A stretch of DNA of 64,000 nt from Neolentinus lepideus HHB14362 ss-1 (GCA_001632425.1 KV425568.1:454439-518438), one strand, 5' to 3'; positions 22,502 to 34,851 are shown, counted from the first letter of the stretch. Notes: generated from the sequence alone by a model not told the origin. A program made the numbers and translations.

Positions 22502-24192
22502 ATGGTCTCTGCTGACAACTTGAACCTCGATGTCCTGGAGCTCATATTCGCATACTTGTCTGGCAATGATCTTGTCTCTGTTGCTCTTGTCAGCAGATCC
22601 TTCTTTGCGGGAGTAATTCCGAGGCTGTACCATACTCTAGGATTCCGGCTAAGCCAGTCCAAGAAATATCCACGAGTACGCGTTTATTGGATGGTTGGAA
22701 ATGCGAATGTAGGTTGAGAGAGGATGTAATAGGTGCAGTCTCCTTTTGGTGCGGTTATGGCGCACCCGGATTTCGCTATCCATGTCCGGCATATCGGTCA
22801 GTACACTTTCATTCCATTTACCTTGTCGAAGCCAATGCATCCCTGCGGATCAGATATACGCAGAGTACCCGTTACTCGATCCGGCTCGATTCATCACCCG
22901 GAATTCATTCGAGACTGCACGCAAGTAATCAGTGCTGCTAACAACCTAACATCATTCACGCTCACCGTTGACATCCTGCCATCTTTCCTCCTTGCTTTGC
23001 AAGGGAAAGAGCGCCTCCGGGATCTCCGCATTTATGCGAACCTTACGACGGAACAGTCCAAGAAGCTTGTTGACATCAGGGGGCTGCATAATCTCACCTT
23101 GGATTATGCATCGTGGACCCTGATTGACATGCTACCCACGTGGGCGAGGGTGCTTTCGCCCAGTCTGACAAGCTTGACGCTCTACGTGGGCCTATGTTTC
23201 TTCTTACGTGATGTTATGCATCTGTCTTACCTCACTTCTTTACATACGCAGATGGCAAGCGATTTGAATGAGCTCGTCCTGCGCCAAGTTCTCTGCAAGC
23301 TCCCTAACTTAACTGGCTTGCACGTAATCGGATGCGGGAAGACCGACCATGTCGCAGTCCTGAAGCTCGCGACTTTATTCACTCCCCGGCTAGAAAGTCT
23401 ATCAATGACGACCTGGGTACATTGCACCCTATACCTCTCTTTGCAAATCTGACCACCCTTGATTCTGCCCAGGAAAATCCTCACCCACTACCAGATGACC
23501 TAGGCGCGCTCCCGTACCTCCGTCACCTCGCTCTGGACACGCACTGCTCCATGCCTCCCCCACCGAGCACACCGTCGCTATGGACGACTTTATTCAAGAA
23601 GACAGCGGACTGGTCATGTCCTTTGAGCTCTGTCACCCTAAAATTATCCGAACGCGTGCTCGTCGCGGATAACTTTATCAAAACGCTACTGGACGCACAT
23701 GACAGCACTCTGAGAAACTTGTTCTTCGTCCATTGCAGGTTGAGCATCGATTCGCTGAAGAATATTTGTCAAAGATGTAGGGAGCTAGAGAAACTGGGTA
23801 TTGGAGTGCCGGTTAGGGAGATTGTGCGTATACTTCAACTTGCAATGACATTGAAGTTGATGCCGGTTGGGTTCAGGAACCTTTTATCGACGCGCTCGCT
23901 CTCTCCGGCAGCTTGCATGCTCTGATCGACCTGGGCACAGACAAGCACACGACGTCCAGCAACCCGCGGCTGAATCTTTCGAAGGATACGGTCGAAGACC
24001 TTATGGAGGCGACGAACATCCGAATGCTCCTGACGGAGACTCGAAGATGGACAGTGCGTTCATACCGTACTTTTCTCCGCCAACGTCGAGCTGACATATT
24101 GATAGGGTATGGATGAGTTCTTAGGAGTCACTGCGAAACTGGAGCGAAGAAAGCCTATCGCATCGACGCATTGGTTTATGCCCAAGACGTGA
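22502..24192 (+). CDS. F-box / leucine-rich-repeat-like protein
   Basis: Seven exons: 22502-22675, 22733-22796, 22854-23185, 23252-23416, 23473-23823, 23877-24053 and 24106-24192. They total 1350 nt and encode 449 aa. Residues about 7-45 form the F-box (LNLDVLELIFAYLSGNDLVS, VALVSRSFF), which would bind Skp1 in an SCF ubiquitin ligase. The rest is a degenerate LRR-type array (LRDLRIYANL, LHNLTLDYASW, LPNLTGLHVIGC, LRHLALDTH) that would choose the substrate. Such genes are strongly expanded in Agaricomycetes. The frame is intact at every junction and the C-terminus is short (HWFMPKT). The target protein is unknown. Confidence 0.87.
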
Positions 24193-26164
24193 CATTACGC
24201 ATCGCTGTGCTGGGGTTCGTTCCTGCCCGTTTCACTATGATCATAGTGCTGTTATAGATCCCGAAACCTTTCGTCGCTGTCTGTCAACGCATACCACTTA
24301 CATTCTATGCTATAATACAACAAACATACAACAATTTTTTCACAAAATGCTACAGAATGGATCCGGATAATGACGAAGTGTTTGACCAAACAATCTTGTC
24401 CCCACAGGAACACGGTCGATTTTCTGTCATGTTCATCACGAAATTTGAGTACATTGATGGAAAAAGGTTGAGCCAAGGTGCGTTCTGCATAATGCCTGAT
24501 TGCTTGCCCCGATTCTCCAGTGACAGGTGGTGTCATGCGTACATTTTGAGCGTCATCTGGACTGTTTGATCTGTCGTATCAATGCAGTGAACGAAAGACA
24601 TGAAGATATACAGGGATATAAACAGAGCCAATTGACCTACATCATCTTGGATCGAGTCTGCTCGTTCCGACCCGGCTCTTATGACCTGGACTTTGACTTC
24701 CCGCCTGCTTCAATGTCGTCTAGGTACATCTGCGCTATAGGAACAAATGCCGCGGACTCGAGGGTCCGTCAAACAAAATCGGCGTCGGTCCGGACTTCGT
24801 CGATTGACCCGATGGACTCGAATTAATCGTCGACGTATGGAGCCGTGGAGCAGCAATGACTGATAAGTCGGAGGTTTCGAAGGGCCGCGAGGGTCCGCTG
24901 AAGAAATAGGACGTGCAAAATTCGGTGGGTGACTGGGAAGGTGTAGTAGGTGTGATAGATGTGACAGGCCCCGAGTGGGAGGGCGTGGAGGGGCGGAGGG
25001 GCGGGCGGTGTGCATGCTCTCGCGTGGACGGATGTGTCCCCGAACGCGGATAGGGTTGAGGGACTGGCGAATCTGCGAGGCGGCGCGGCCATACTTCAGG
25101 AAGGAAGGTGGTGGTATCGATTACGGTGAGAGCTGTTTTATATACTTTCGAATGGAGACTGACATCATAGATATTCATTGTATCTCTATCTTGGCGGACT
25201 GCGCACGGGTGCGAACTAGGGGTGAGGCATCAACAATGCAAGAATGTCTGGCAAAGGCAGCAGTGTTGCGGCAAACATCGCCCGCCATGATTACCAACCA
25301 CAATGGGAAGTCGAAAATACATTATAGAGGCCACTTATGAGTACCTCAACTGCTTCAAGGGGTCGCGAGCACGAGCATCATTACATGTATGAGGTTGCCT
25401 TTGGTGGTCAGGAAGGTGAGAAGCGCTTAATCTCCGAGTCGCAGGTAATATTGCTTGAAGCTGCGAACTTAACATCCAAAGCTGACATTCCGCCCCATGC
25501 CGTATCACCTGAACTTGGAGATGGTGCCAGTGCGAGGCTTCTTGGTCCTGACTAGCTACGGGCCGGTTGAGAGTGGGTCTGACCATGGAACTTACAATCC
25601 GACCTCTCGGCTAGGAGGGACAGTGAGATCTTCTCCTGCCTTTACATGTCACGGTAATCACCTCCCACTTATTCACCGCTACGCGTTCACGACGAAAGCA
25701 AGGCGACAGTCACCAGGATCGCCTATGCGTGACACGACTTTGTCACGTGAATATCACCTGACGCGACGCGCGTGTAGCTCAGGCTGGGCTCCGCCTTCTT
25801 CGGACTCTGTGTCCAAGACAGACTTGATGTCATGCCATATTTTGATAAGCCCATTAATACTCTGACTTTTTATTCTTTTGTGCGTCACTTTTGACTGGAT
25901 AGCTTGAACTTCCTCAAACCGCATGGGAATCATCTTGCTGCCAGTTGAGATGCTCATGGCAACGCGAACCATTTCGCCGTCACACGCTCTGCCCCCCACC
26001 CCTGCGGTGCTCCTTTGGACTCAGTAATAGAGTCCGGAAAAGCTGGAGGTACTTGTTCTGGTCTGCGACGGCGGCGTCATACGATCGTCGGGGCTGACGC
26101 AAACCTAGTCAGCCGTCACTTCGTCAGATCTAGGAAGACTCATACTGCTTTCTTCACCGTTGCA
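24193..26164. other. Duplicated non-coding or unassigned DNA upstream of Rds1-like copy A
   Basis: Frames here, such as a 72-codon one at 25337-25555 whose sequence is identical in arm B, and proline-rich frames on the minus strand, have no family I recognise. Because both arms are almost identical, conservation here does not prove coding. Confidence 0.4.
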
Positions 26165-26278
26165 CAGGTCAGCCGCACCAGCGTCATAGCGTCGCCAACT
26201 TACCAGGCTTCTCGTCAGCCACAGGTCAGCCGCACCAACGTCATACCGTCGCTAACTCGTCAGCCTTCTCGTCAGCCG
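26165..26278 (+). repeat. Two 57-bp tandem repeats in the Rds1-like promoter (arm A)
   Basis: Two consecutive units beginning CAGGTCAGCCGCACCA, with a partial third start at 26279. Each contains several GTCAGCC motifs. The same array occurs in arm B (about 44238-44352). It lies 140-250 bp upstream of the ATG, where it could serve as repeated transcription-factor sites; that role is inference. Confidence 0.75.
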
Positions 26279-26305
26279 CAGGTCGTGTCAGCCCCCCTCC
26301 TCTTC

Positions 26306-26312
26306 TATAAAA
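26306..26312 (+). promoter_or_regulatory. TATA box of Rds1-like gene A
   Basis: TATAAAA 112 bp upstream of the ATG, just after the tandem repeats. The same box sits at the same distance in arm B. Confidence 0.6.
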
Positions 26313-26417
26313 TCCGCCAGTGCTGGAGGATGCTCTTAGCTCCTTACCGCGCCATACACTCTTCATCAGACCCCCCGACTTTAGCTGCTTCCTCGACGTC
26401 GTCGCTTGACTCTCATC

Positions 26418-27546
26418 ATGTTCAAATACGCGGCAGTTCTTGCCATTGTCGGGGTCTGTTCAGTAGGTGCCGCGCCTCACGGCTCGAAGCGTGATGACTA
26501 CAAGATGACGAGTACGCCTCTATCTCATCTTCAAGCATAAAGTATGCTAACACACTATTAGACGACACAACCGTCTTCCAATATGCTCTGACCCTCGAGC
26601 ATCTGGAGTATGCGTTCTACACGGGAGGCTTGGAGAGGTTCGATGACCAAGCCTTCGAGGCAGCTGGCTTCCCAACATGGGTCCGAGGCCGGTTCAAGCA
26701 GGTCCAGGAGCACGAAGCGTCGCATGTCGCTTTCCTCGAAGCAGCCATTGGTCCGGATGCTGTCAAACCGTGCACGTACAAGTTGTGAGTGTCGCTTCAT
26801 CGATCTGCAGTATAGAAGTTAATAACGTTCTGCATAGTCCGTACACTGATCCAAAGTCGTTCGTCTCTCTCGCGGCGTCGATTGAAGGTGTTGGTACTGC
26901 GGCATATACTGGAGCTGCTCACTACATCACTGCCCCTGGTGCGATCACCGACGCAGCAGTATGTGCTATTCATTCTCCGGTTGACGCCAGGTCCGCTCAC
27001 CGTCTCGCACTAGTCCATCTTGGCCACTGAGGCTCGCCATGACGCCTGGATGATGAGCGCTGCGCTCGAGGGTGCCCCGTGGTCGGGACCGTACCAGACA
27101 CCGCTTAACCCCGACCAAGTCTACTCCATCGCTGGTATGTCGTCTCATTATCTATATCCAAGTCGGCTGCTCACCCGCCACCTTTCTCAGCCCAGTTCAT
27201 CGAGTCCTGTCCGTCCACGAATGCCGCTCTCCCAGTCAAGACCTTCCCCGCCCTCACCGTCACACCCGCCACCCCCAAACCCGGCGACACCATCAAAGTC
27301 TCTGTCTCGGGCTCCAACATGTATATGCTCTACCATTCTGGGTCCTCGATCCTGTCCTCGGATATCATCAATGGCGAGACGACGATCCCGAAAGAGCTCG
27401 TGGGAGTGGTTTACGCGGGAGTCGCGTCGGAGAAGCCTACGGGTGACAAACCGCCCAGCAGCAGCGCGATGCAGAGTGGTCTGGTGATTTTGAATTTTGG
27501 GTTGCCGGCCAGTGCGGATAACAATGGTCTTCGCTCTCAGAACTAA
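26418..27546 (+). CDS. Secreted Rds1-like ferritin-fold protein, copy A
   Basis: Five exons: 26418-26511, 26562-26784, 26838-26958, 27014-27134 and 27191-27546. They total 915 nt and encode 304 aa. A signal peptide (MFKYAAVLAIVGVCSVGA) is followed by a dibasic KR that could be cut by Kex2. The Ferritin_2 domain shows the expected helix ligands: LTLEHLEYAFY, VQEHEASHVAFLEAA (ExxH), SIEGVGTAAY and ATEARHDAWM (ExxH). A C-terminal region (KTFPALTVTPATPKPGD onward) resembles a beta domain. Relatives include S. pombe Rds1 and plant desiccation-related proteins, tied to nutrient and stress responses; metal binding is inferred. Its twin is in arm B. Confidence 0.93.
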
Positions 27547-27987
27547 TATCCATGTCCTACCCTTTTATCATATAGTTTATTAGATGTAAGTGTAAGACAG
27601 GAATTTGTGTTTTGCTTGTGATCTTATTCAGGGTTAATGGATGTACTTTGGGTTTATGGAGAGTGGCCGCGTGATAGATGGTGTCATCGTATCGTCGTAG
27701 CTTGTGGCATCGGCAATCTTCAACGTGCATGAAGACTTGCTTCCTCCGGTTCCGACGTTCTCCATTCATAGCACGGGTTGTGGATCTTACATGACTTGGC
27801 GGCGTTTTGTGGGGGGCAACCGGTGCAGTCGCTATGATCCTCTGACTCGAAGTACACACGCGAAGTCATATGTCAATCCCCAATGTGACTCGATCTACTC
27901 TATATGTAGGAGAGAGTTCATGGGACATAATCGTCAGAAGAGCTGCATCTACGGTAGCGACCAACTCAGCGCGCGGCCCTAGTCATC
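27547..27987. other. Spacer between the two duplicated genes (arm A)
   Basis: 3' region of the ferritin-like gene and 5' region of the acidic-protein gene; nothing else seen. Confidence 0.4.
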
Positions 27988-28606
27988 ATGGTCAAATGTA
28001 TGCTAAACCCCAGAACGCCGCTCATAAGCCAAGTCAACAGGCAAGTGCGAGTGAGGAGAGCAAAGCCGTCAAAGGTTACGAAGGAGCGTGAACCGAGGCG
28101 CAGCGTACGCAATGTCTTCTCTTGCCATATCGCGGGTGTCTCATGCAGACTCACTTTGACAGCCCGTTGTGGCGCATGCAGCGGTAGCGGCCAAGCCCAG
28201 CCAGCAGGTTCTAGGCAGTGTGCGGAAGGTGAACAAGGCCAACTACACGAACGACATGTTTGACTTCGAGGAAGACGTCGAGGAAATCGAGAACAGTTGT
28301 GATAGTTGTGCGGTATACTCGGACTTGCTTTCGCAGGACGAAGAGGTTGAGCTGTCAGAAGTACATGTGGCATTCGAAAATGCGGAGGACGGTAAGCAGG
28401 AGTTCAGAGCACCGACAAGACTGAGTATTGATCACGAGTTGCTAGATCTATACATAGAGTTTGAGTTCGTTGAGGGGCCATCCGGAGACATGACGTGGGA
28501 TGCCCTGGACACCGAAGGGGAAGAGTGGGAGTTGGTTGAACGAGCCGATAGAGCGGCCAAGAAAGCGAAGCGGATGTATTCCGAGGTATTGCGAGGAGAG
28601 GGATGA
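27988..28606 (+). CDS. Small acidic protein of unknown function, copy A
   Basis: Proposed exons are 27988-28104 and 28163-28606 (58-nt intron, phase 0), encoding 186 aa. The first exon is basic (VRRAKPSKVTKEREPRR). The second is very acidic (FDFEEDVEEIENSCDSC, LLSQDEEVELSEV) and ends in a basic helix (ADRAAKKAKRMYSEVLRGEG). The same two-exon structure reads through in arm B, and length differences between copies are whole codons (4 and 5 residues), which argues that it is a real, selected gene. The charge pattern suggests a nuclear or nucleic-acid/chromatin-associated protein, but I recognise no domain. The start codon choice is tentative. Confidence 0.6.
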
Positions 28607-29781
28607 CTGCTTTCGTACGTACAGGGAAAGAGGAGAGCCATTTGGCTGATAGGGAGACGCGTGCATACACAGACCAAGATAGGGTTCGAGACACAGTTAC
28701 AACAAACATTGCCTTAACCAGTCCTGCGAAAAGGGTGTAGGTTTGGTAGACAGAGACAGTGATATAGCCGTCATTTATGTTAGAACGAGGCTTTCATAAT
28801 GGCACTGTCAAAGATCGTAGGCAGTCCACCGCAGCCGGCCCATGTAGATCGCCGACGCCAAGAATTCATAGTCCGTGCGAAGCGTAGTGCATGTATCTTT
28901 CGCCGGAGGACCATAGTCAGGTCCGCAGGGATGGCCTCCTGTCCGGCAATGCAATCTGGGACCTGTCTGGCAAAGCAACTACGCAGAAATCAGTCAGACG
29001 CGAGGATCCGAAAGAAGGCGCTTACCAAGGACGGCTAACTGGATACTTATTTCTTTCGTTGTCGGCCACAGGGGACTTCCCGGGGCTATAGGCTCGACGG
29101 TTCGCCCGGCTTCCACCTGTTTATGTCGGACGTGCCTTGTGATTGTGGTAGCTTGTGTAACGTAAAGCTATTTGTTCCACACATGCCATTTGGTTATTGT
29201 TCCACTAAACAAAATGCATTTGATGACCGTCCCGTGTCACTAGAGCGCCGCCCCACAACTACTAGTTTGACCCCGAACATTTAAAGGTGCCTGCTGAACT
29301 TGCATATGTCAGACATAAGGGTTATAACACTAGATGTACTTCCCATTCTTTTGGTTTGCATTACTACTCTTCCCTGGCTCAAATTGAGTATCGTGTGTCA
29401 GCACCGTCTTCCACAGTCCTAAGGCAGTCGAGGTTCTATGTCCCAACTAAGGTAAAGTTAGACCGGTGTTGCACCGCTTTACGCAGATGGCGGTGTTCGG
29501 ATTGTCATCTCAATGGCGTCGTGGCGAAGAGCGCCATTATTTTCGGTTCTTGTGATTCGGGCACTGCCAGTGTCAGGCTGGCAGGCCTAAACGTGTCTTG
29601 TTGAGCTATATATGTAGTACTCTTAATAAACGCCTTTTACTTCTCTCCCATTTCTACACTGCTCAGTCAGTCCTTCTGCTCTGCACATCTCGAGCTTTTA
29701 TCTACTTCACTGCTCACCAGGTTTCTACACAGCCTATCTGAAAGTCTCCTCAATCGACCAGCTGTCTTTCATCCAAGAGAC
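28607..29781. other. Intergenic; contains end of duplication arm A
   Basis: The duplicated DNA ends near 29050. The rest shows no gene; the short frames at 29287-29604 are unconvincing. A pyrimidine-rich leader precedes the kinase ATG. Confidence 0.4.
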
Positions 29782-32066
29782 ATGGGGGCCCACCACAGTC
29801 GAGCAGACGGGACACGGCGGTTTTCGAAATCTTCGGAGAAGAAACGCGGACCGCCACTCGCTTCGTCAGAAACAACACTGCCTTATTGTCCTGCTCCGCC
29901 ACCGAACAGTTATGACACTACGAGTTCCGAGGCTGTTCGGGGCTATCGTGGCTTGACGGAGACCAGTACAGACTTAAAAGCGAGACTCACTAACTCAACA
30001 GGAGTCAGTCAGACCGGCGTCGTAGACGACAACGCGGGACCAAGGGCTCCGGAAGGTCTTGAGAAAACGGACTCCGCTTCGGTGAGTAACTTTGATGGAA
30101 GTGCCAAGTATAGCACACCAGTGCTATAAGCTGTTTAAACATACAGCTGGGTACCGTAAATCAATTGATCTGCCAGCGGCTTTCTCTCTTACCGACGACT
30201 ACCGACTGCTGCTGATCTTCATCATAGAAAGGACATCGAAATATGAGTGGGGGAGCGACAACCGTACCATGCCAGGTGAGCGATTTGCCGTCGGTCACTG
30301 CGTCGCCGCTCATGACCTCTTCCGTACACGAAATCGTCTGTATAAATTCATGTCGCTCTACTATCCCGGTTAAACGAATGGATTTCGGTCGCCCAGTATC
30401 GCACGGGCAAGACCTTGGGGAGTGGGACGTATGCTATCGTGAAGGAGGCAGTACATATCAAGACGGGGAAGTACTATGCTTGCAAGGTGATCAATAAGAA
30501 GCTCATGCAGGGCCGGGAGTACATGGTATGTCTTTAATATTTTTGTTTTTGCTATTGCCACCTCTACCATGGCCTGGGTGCGGCACGCTTGCCTCACGCA
30601 TCAACAGGGGAAATCCGCGAGCGGCCGTTTTTTATAGCAGTGGCGGACCTCTCTTTCATCTCATCGCATTTATATCCAAGAAAAGAGGCCGATTAACCGA
30701 TTGCATCACAGGTTCGCAATGAGATCGCCGTGCTGAAGAAGGTATCGAGTGGGTATCCGAATATCGTTACTCTGCGAGACTATTTCGAGGTGCGTGTGAT
30801 CGTCCACTGTTAATGACGGTACTGATGTATTCATACGTGAACCATAGACGCAACATAATTTATACTTGGTCTTCGATTTATGTACGGGCGGAGAGTTGTT
30901 CGATCGGATATGTGCAAAGGGTAGCTACTTTGAGCAGTACGTGACAACTAACCTATCAAACATCATACTCATGATGACGCAGGGACGCTGCACAGCTCGT
31001 GCGGACAATCATGAAGGCGGTGAGGTATATCCACGAGTGCGGTATTGTCCACCGAGGTATGTCTGCATGTGTGATCTACGTCCGGCGTTTCTGACACCTG
31101 TGTCGGCAGATCTGAAGCCCGAAAATCTGCTGTTCCGCACACCGGCAGAGGAGGCAGACATTATGATTGCCGACTTTGGGCTGTCGAGGGTGATGGAGGA
31201 AGAGAAGCTGCAGTTGTTGACCGAGATCTGCGGGACACCTGGCTACATGGCACCGGAGATCTTCAAGAAGAGTGCGTATGGCGTCCGTCCATCATGCGTC
31301 TTTGACTTAGCTCCACGGCAGCCGGCCACAGCAAGCCCGTCGACATCTGGGCCATGGGCGTCATCACGTACTTCCTGCTCTGCGGATACACGCCGTTTGA
31401 CCGTGACACGCAGCAGGAGGAGATGGAGGCGATCATGGCTGGGGACTACAAGTTCGAGCCGGTGGAGTACTGGACGAACGTGTCGGAGACGGCGAAGGAG
31501 TTCGTCACGTACTGCCTGACGGTCGACCCAACGGAGCGGCCGACGGCGGAGGAGGCGCTGCAGCACCGGTGGCTGGCTGACCTGGGCGAGCACTTTGTGC
31601 CCGACCCGACGAGCCCGAGCGGGGCCCCGACGAACTTGCTGCCGAATATCCAGAAGGCGTTCAACGCGAAGAAGACTTGTGAGTGTGCTTGCCATTGATC
31701 CAAGGCGGTCTGGGTACTGATGGATTCTGTAGTCCGAAAAGCGGTTCTGGGCATGATGGCGGTGAAAAGGATGTCAACGCTGGCGCACCCGATGAGTCCG
31801 ACGAACCAGCACCACGAGCTGCGGAACAACTTGCATGCGTACAAGGAGGAATCGGAAAAGGTTGGTGACAGTCTCGTTGGCGATGTCGGCGCTGCTGACA
31901 CTGCTTGTTCTCGCAGGAAATGGTCGACCAGGGTCACGAGGTCATCCATATGCATTCCGACTCGGACGCAGACGTCGACAGGCTAAAGAAGGAGGACGAT
32001 ATATCGCAGGACCACGGCGACGCGCCTACCAAAGCGCTCTCGCATCTCTCCATTTCGGACAAGTAA
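29782..32066 (+). CDS. Calcium/calmodulin-dependent protein kinase (CaMK1-type)
   Basis: The core gene is 30243-32066 with exons 30228-30275, 30397-30525, 30712-30789, 30848-30936, 30983-31056, 31110-31271, 31322-31678, 31733-31860 and 31917-32066 (399 aa from ATG 30243). Kinase landmarks are GSGTYAIV (P-loop), YYACKVINKK (VAIK lysine), HECGIVHRDLKPEN (catalytic loop), IADFGLSR (DFG) and GTPGYMAPEIF (APE); an autoinhibitory/calmodulin region follows (KAVLGMMAVKRMSTLAH). An upstream open exon (29782-30081) joins in frame, either directly to 30228 or through a 9-nt exon at 30147-30155, and starts MGAHHS, which fits an N-myristoylation signal. Which start is used needs transcripts. Confidence 0.92.
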
Positions 32067-32599
32067 TTGTTAGTGGATCTCGATTTCAGTGGTCCATTGG
32101 GTATTGAGTAGGACCGAAAGGAAGACGAGGGGGCTATTGTACGATGGGACGATGGTACCTACAATTACATGTTACTAATCGGTCTGTTCGATGCTCTTGT
32201 GAAGTATTAGCTGGTTTTCCGGTCGGATCAATATACTGTCCAGTACTAGGGACTAGGAAATCGAATTTCTGTGAATATTTGAATACGCAGGTCTTTTCCA
32301 ATTTAAGCACGCGTCATTGACATTATTGACAGCCTTTCAATTGATGGCGAAACACATGGCTTCAACTTTCCCCTGAATCCGCCCCATTCCGTTGGAGCCT
32401 GGAGCGCTTTGACAAAGCTGTCTTGCCTCTTAAACGCTTCATCGCTCGACAGAGCGCTGTCTCAATGCTGAATGTTGAGGACTGCCCTGAAAATCAGACA
32501 AGAGCGACTGGATACCACAGTTACCCATCCATCACGCTGTCAATCATTATCACTCGCTAGGTTCTCACATACGAGCGAGCTGGCTTTACCCTCTTTACA
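32067..32599. other. Intergenic between kinase and SPIN90/Ldb17 gene
   Basis: 533 bp, no gene seen; should hold the kinase 3' end and the promoter of the next gene. Confidence 0.45.
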
Positions 32600-34851
32600 A
32601 TGGACGTCTTCGGGGTTACATATTTAATCGAGAATGCTCAGCAATTTTGGTCGGGTGAGTGTGTTCGTCGCTGCAAAGGTCACGAGCCGCTGAACTCTAT
32701 CGCAGAACTCGAGGACATTCTGCGAATACCTCATGATGTTACGCTTTCTCAGCTGGATGCCACATTGAGACGGTATATCCAGCTGGCAGCAGCATACCAT
32801 GGTAGGTCGTTTGCGATCTGCTCTGCGGGCCTTCAATCTCAAATGCTTTGGCAGAACAATACCTGCAGAGTCCTCTGCAGATGGAGCATGCGTGCCAGCT
32901 TCTCTTGGAGTCAGAGTTGTTCAAGTTTCATTCGGAAAGGATGTGCGAGCTGCTGCTGGATGATACGCAGAGCGTACGTAGCACCGATCATGATGGTGGC
33001 ACACCCTAATTACCACCATATAGCACACGGATCCCCACTGCCAATTCATTCTGTATAACATCCTGCTCGTATACGGACGGCGCAACTCCAGCTTCCTTCG
33101 TTCGCACAAACGCTGGCAGCCCCTCATCCCTCTCTTCATGGACCACATCCTCATCGACATCGACCCCGACGTGGAGGACACGTACTCTGGGAACTCTGCA
33201 CCCTCGGGTTCGCGAAGTCTCGTGATACCAATCGAGGTGAAGCTGAGGTCGATGTCGGTACGTTTGTTGTATGAAGTGTGCAGAGTACAGAAGCTGTCGG
33301 TCCAGGATTTACGTGAGCGGTATCAGTTTTCCTCTGACCTCACGACTGCTGACCCCACCGTAGGTGTATTTGATGACAAATTCATAGACCGCCTCTTTGA
33401 CCTAGTCGAAGAGACGAGAAATATGCAAGACGAGACTTTTAATTATTCCGTGATTAAGCTGATCGTGAGTGGTATTCTTCGAAAGAGTGGGTCTGCTACT
33501 AATTACCCAGCAGGTAGCACTGAACGAACAGTTTATGGTGGCTTCACTCAGTCCACCAGATAAAGCACAGGCCTTCCATCACGATGGCCCTAAGCCTGAA
33601 ACCCAGAACCGGGTGCTACAGCTAGTCATGAGACGCCTGGGCTCGTGTATGACGTTCGGCGAAAACCTAATATTCATGCTCAATCGAGCAGGTATGTGTT
33701 CGTGTGCCATTGTTGCTGACACTTGGTTGACAATGGTGTTTCCAGGACGAACTTCTGAAGATCGCTGTATGCAGTTGCTCGTGCTCAAGATCCTGTACCT
33801 ACTTTTTACCACCAAAGGCACCTCCGAATACTTCTACACGAACGACCTATGTGTCTTGGTAGACGTGTTCCTTCGTGAGCTCGTAGACCTCGAAGAGGAC
33901 CAAGAAAACGAATCGGTACTACCCCTTTTCGAATATTACTTGTACTCCGAGATAGACTTACTTCGCACTCTTTCTCCCTCAAAGCTGCGACACACTTTCC
34001 TGCGCGTGCTACATCCGCTCCTCACGAAGACTCAACTACGCACCGTACCCTACAAGCGCCCGCAAATCGTGCGCGCGCTAGAATCTCTGATAGAAAACGC
34101 CGACATACGGAATGTCAACCCGACGACGAAACGGCTCGTGGAAAGATGCCTGAGCGGGGAGTGGTGCGTGCAATTCCGGAAGACCAGCGGCGAGAGCAAG
34201 AGCAAGACGAGACTGGGCCACCTTGACCTCGGACCCGACCACCGCGTTGACAGCCCGAGCAACGACCATGTCGCCGCCGCGGGCACGTCTGCGATGAGCC
34301 CGAGCACGCCGCACGGCTTCCTCGGGCATGGGGAGAAGGAGCGGACACGCGGCAAGACGCTTAAGTCGAGTCGTAGCGTGGAAAACATGAAGGCCGCTGG
34401 CGCGTCCGCACCCGTTCCTGCCTCGCGAAACCTGGCGAACTTAAAGGGCAAGCCCGCAAACGAGAGTTCGTCAAGCCTGCCGCTCGTCGCCGCGGCACGG
34501 CCCTCGGTGGCCGCACCCAAGCGGCGGGATACGGCGTCGTCGCTGGAAAACAGCGACACGTCGATGTCAGTAGAGTGGTCGTCGGCGCGGGAACATCGCG
34601 CAGACTCGTTGGGCGCACTGAGTTCGTCGCTGCTCACTATGGCTGATGTCGCGTCTGCGGTGCCGTCTGTCGTGCCGACACCAATGAAGAAGGTAGAGAG
34701 CCATCGCTCTGCGCCGCCCACGCCGCCTCCGCGGAGGAGGAAGCCTCCAGCTGTGCCGGTGGGGAGGACGAATGGTGGAGCGACTATCACAGCGATTGCT
34801 TCGTCGGCGTCGCAGCCTGCGATGGCGCACTCGCATCGAGCCGTTACGTAG
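32600..34851 (+). CDS. SPIN90/Ldb17 (Dip1-like) Arp2/3 regulator
   Basis: Seven exons: 32600-32654, 32706-32801, 32855-32973, 33024-33312, 33364-33464, 33514-33691 and 33746-34851. They total 1944 nt and encode 647 aa. The armadillo-like SPIN90/LRD domain is recognised from VLKILYLLFTTKGTSEYFYTNDLCVLVDVFLREL and LRHTFLRVLHPLLTKTQLR. In fission yeast Dip1 and mammalian SPIN90, this domain activates Arp2/3 complex to make unbranched seed filaments at endocytic sites. The last 230 residues are disordered and end with a proline-rich PPTPPPRRRKPPAVP stretch, suited to SH3 partners, as in yeast Ldb17. The whole gene lies between the arms of the inverted duplication and looks intact. Confidence 0.86.

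Larger units (their letters stand above)
24257..29050 (+). repeat. Inverted segmental duplication, arm A
   Basis: This arm matches 41449-46041 read on the opposite strand almost base for base over both genes and the non-coding DNA. The match begins near CGCATACCACTT and ends near AACTGGATACTTATT. Arm A has an extra segment of about 235 bp (about 24605-24840) and a 40-bp segment near 28818-28857; arm B has small in-frame additions in the acidic-protein gene. The high identity outside coding sequence points to a recent duplication. Confidence 0.93.

Noticed and set aside
24975..25586. Conserved 72-83-codon frames shared by both arms
   Set aside because: The arms are almost identical at DNA level, so shared frames carry no evidence of selection.
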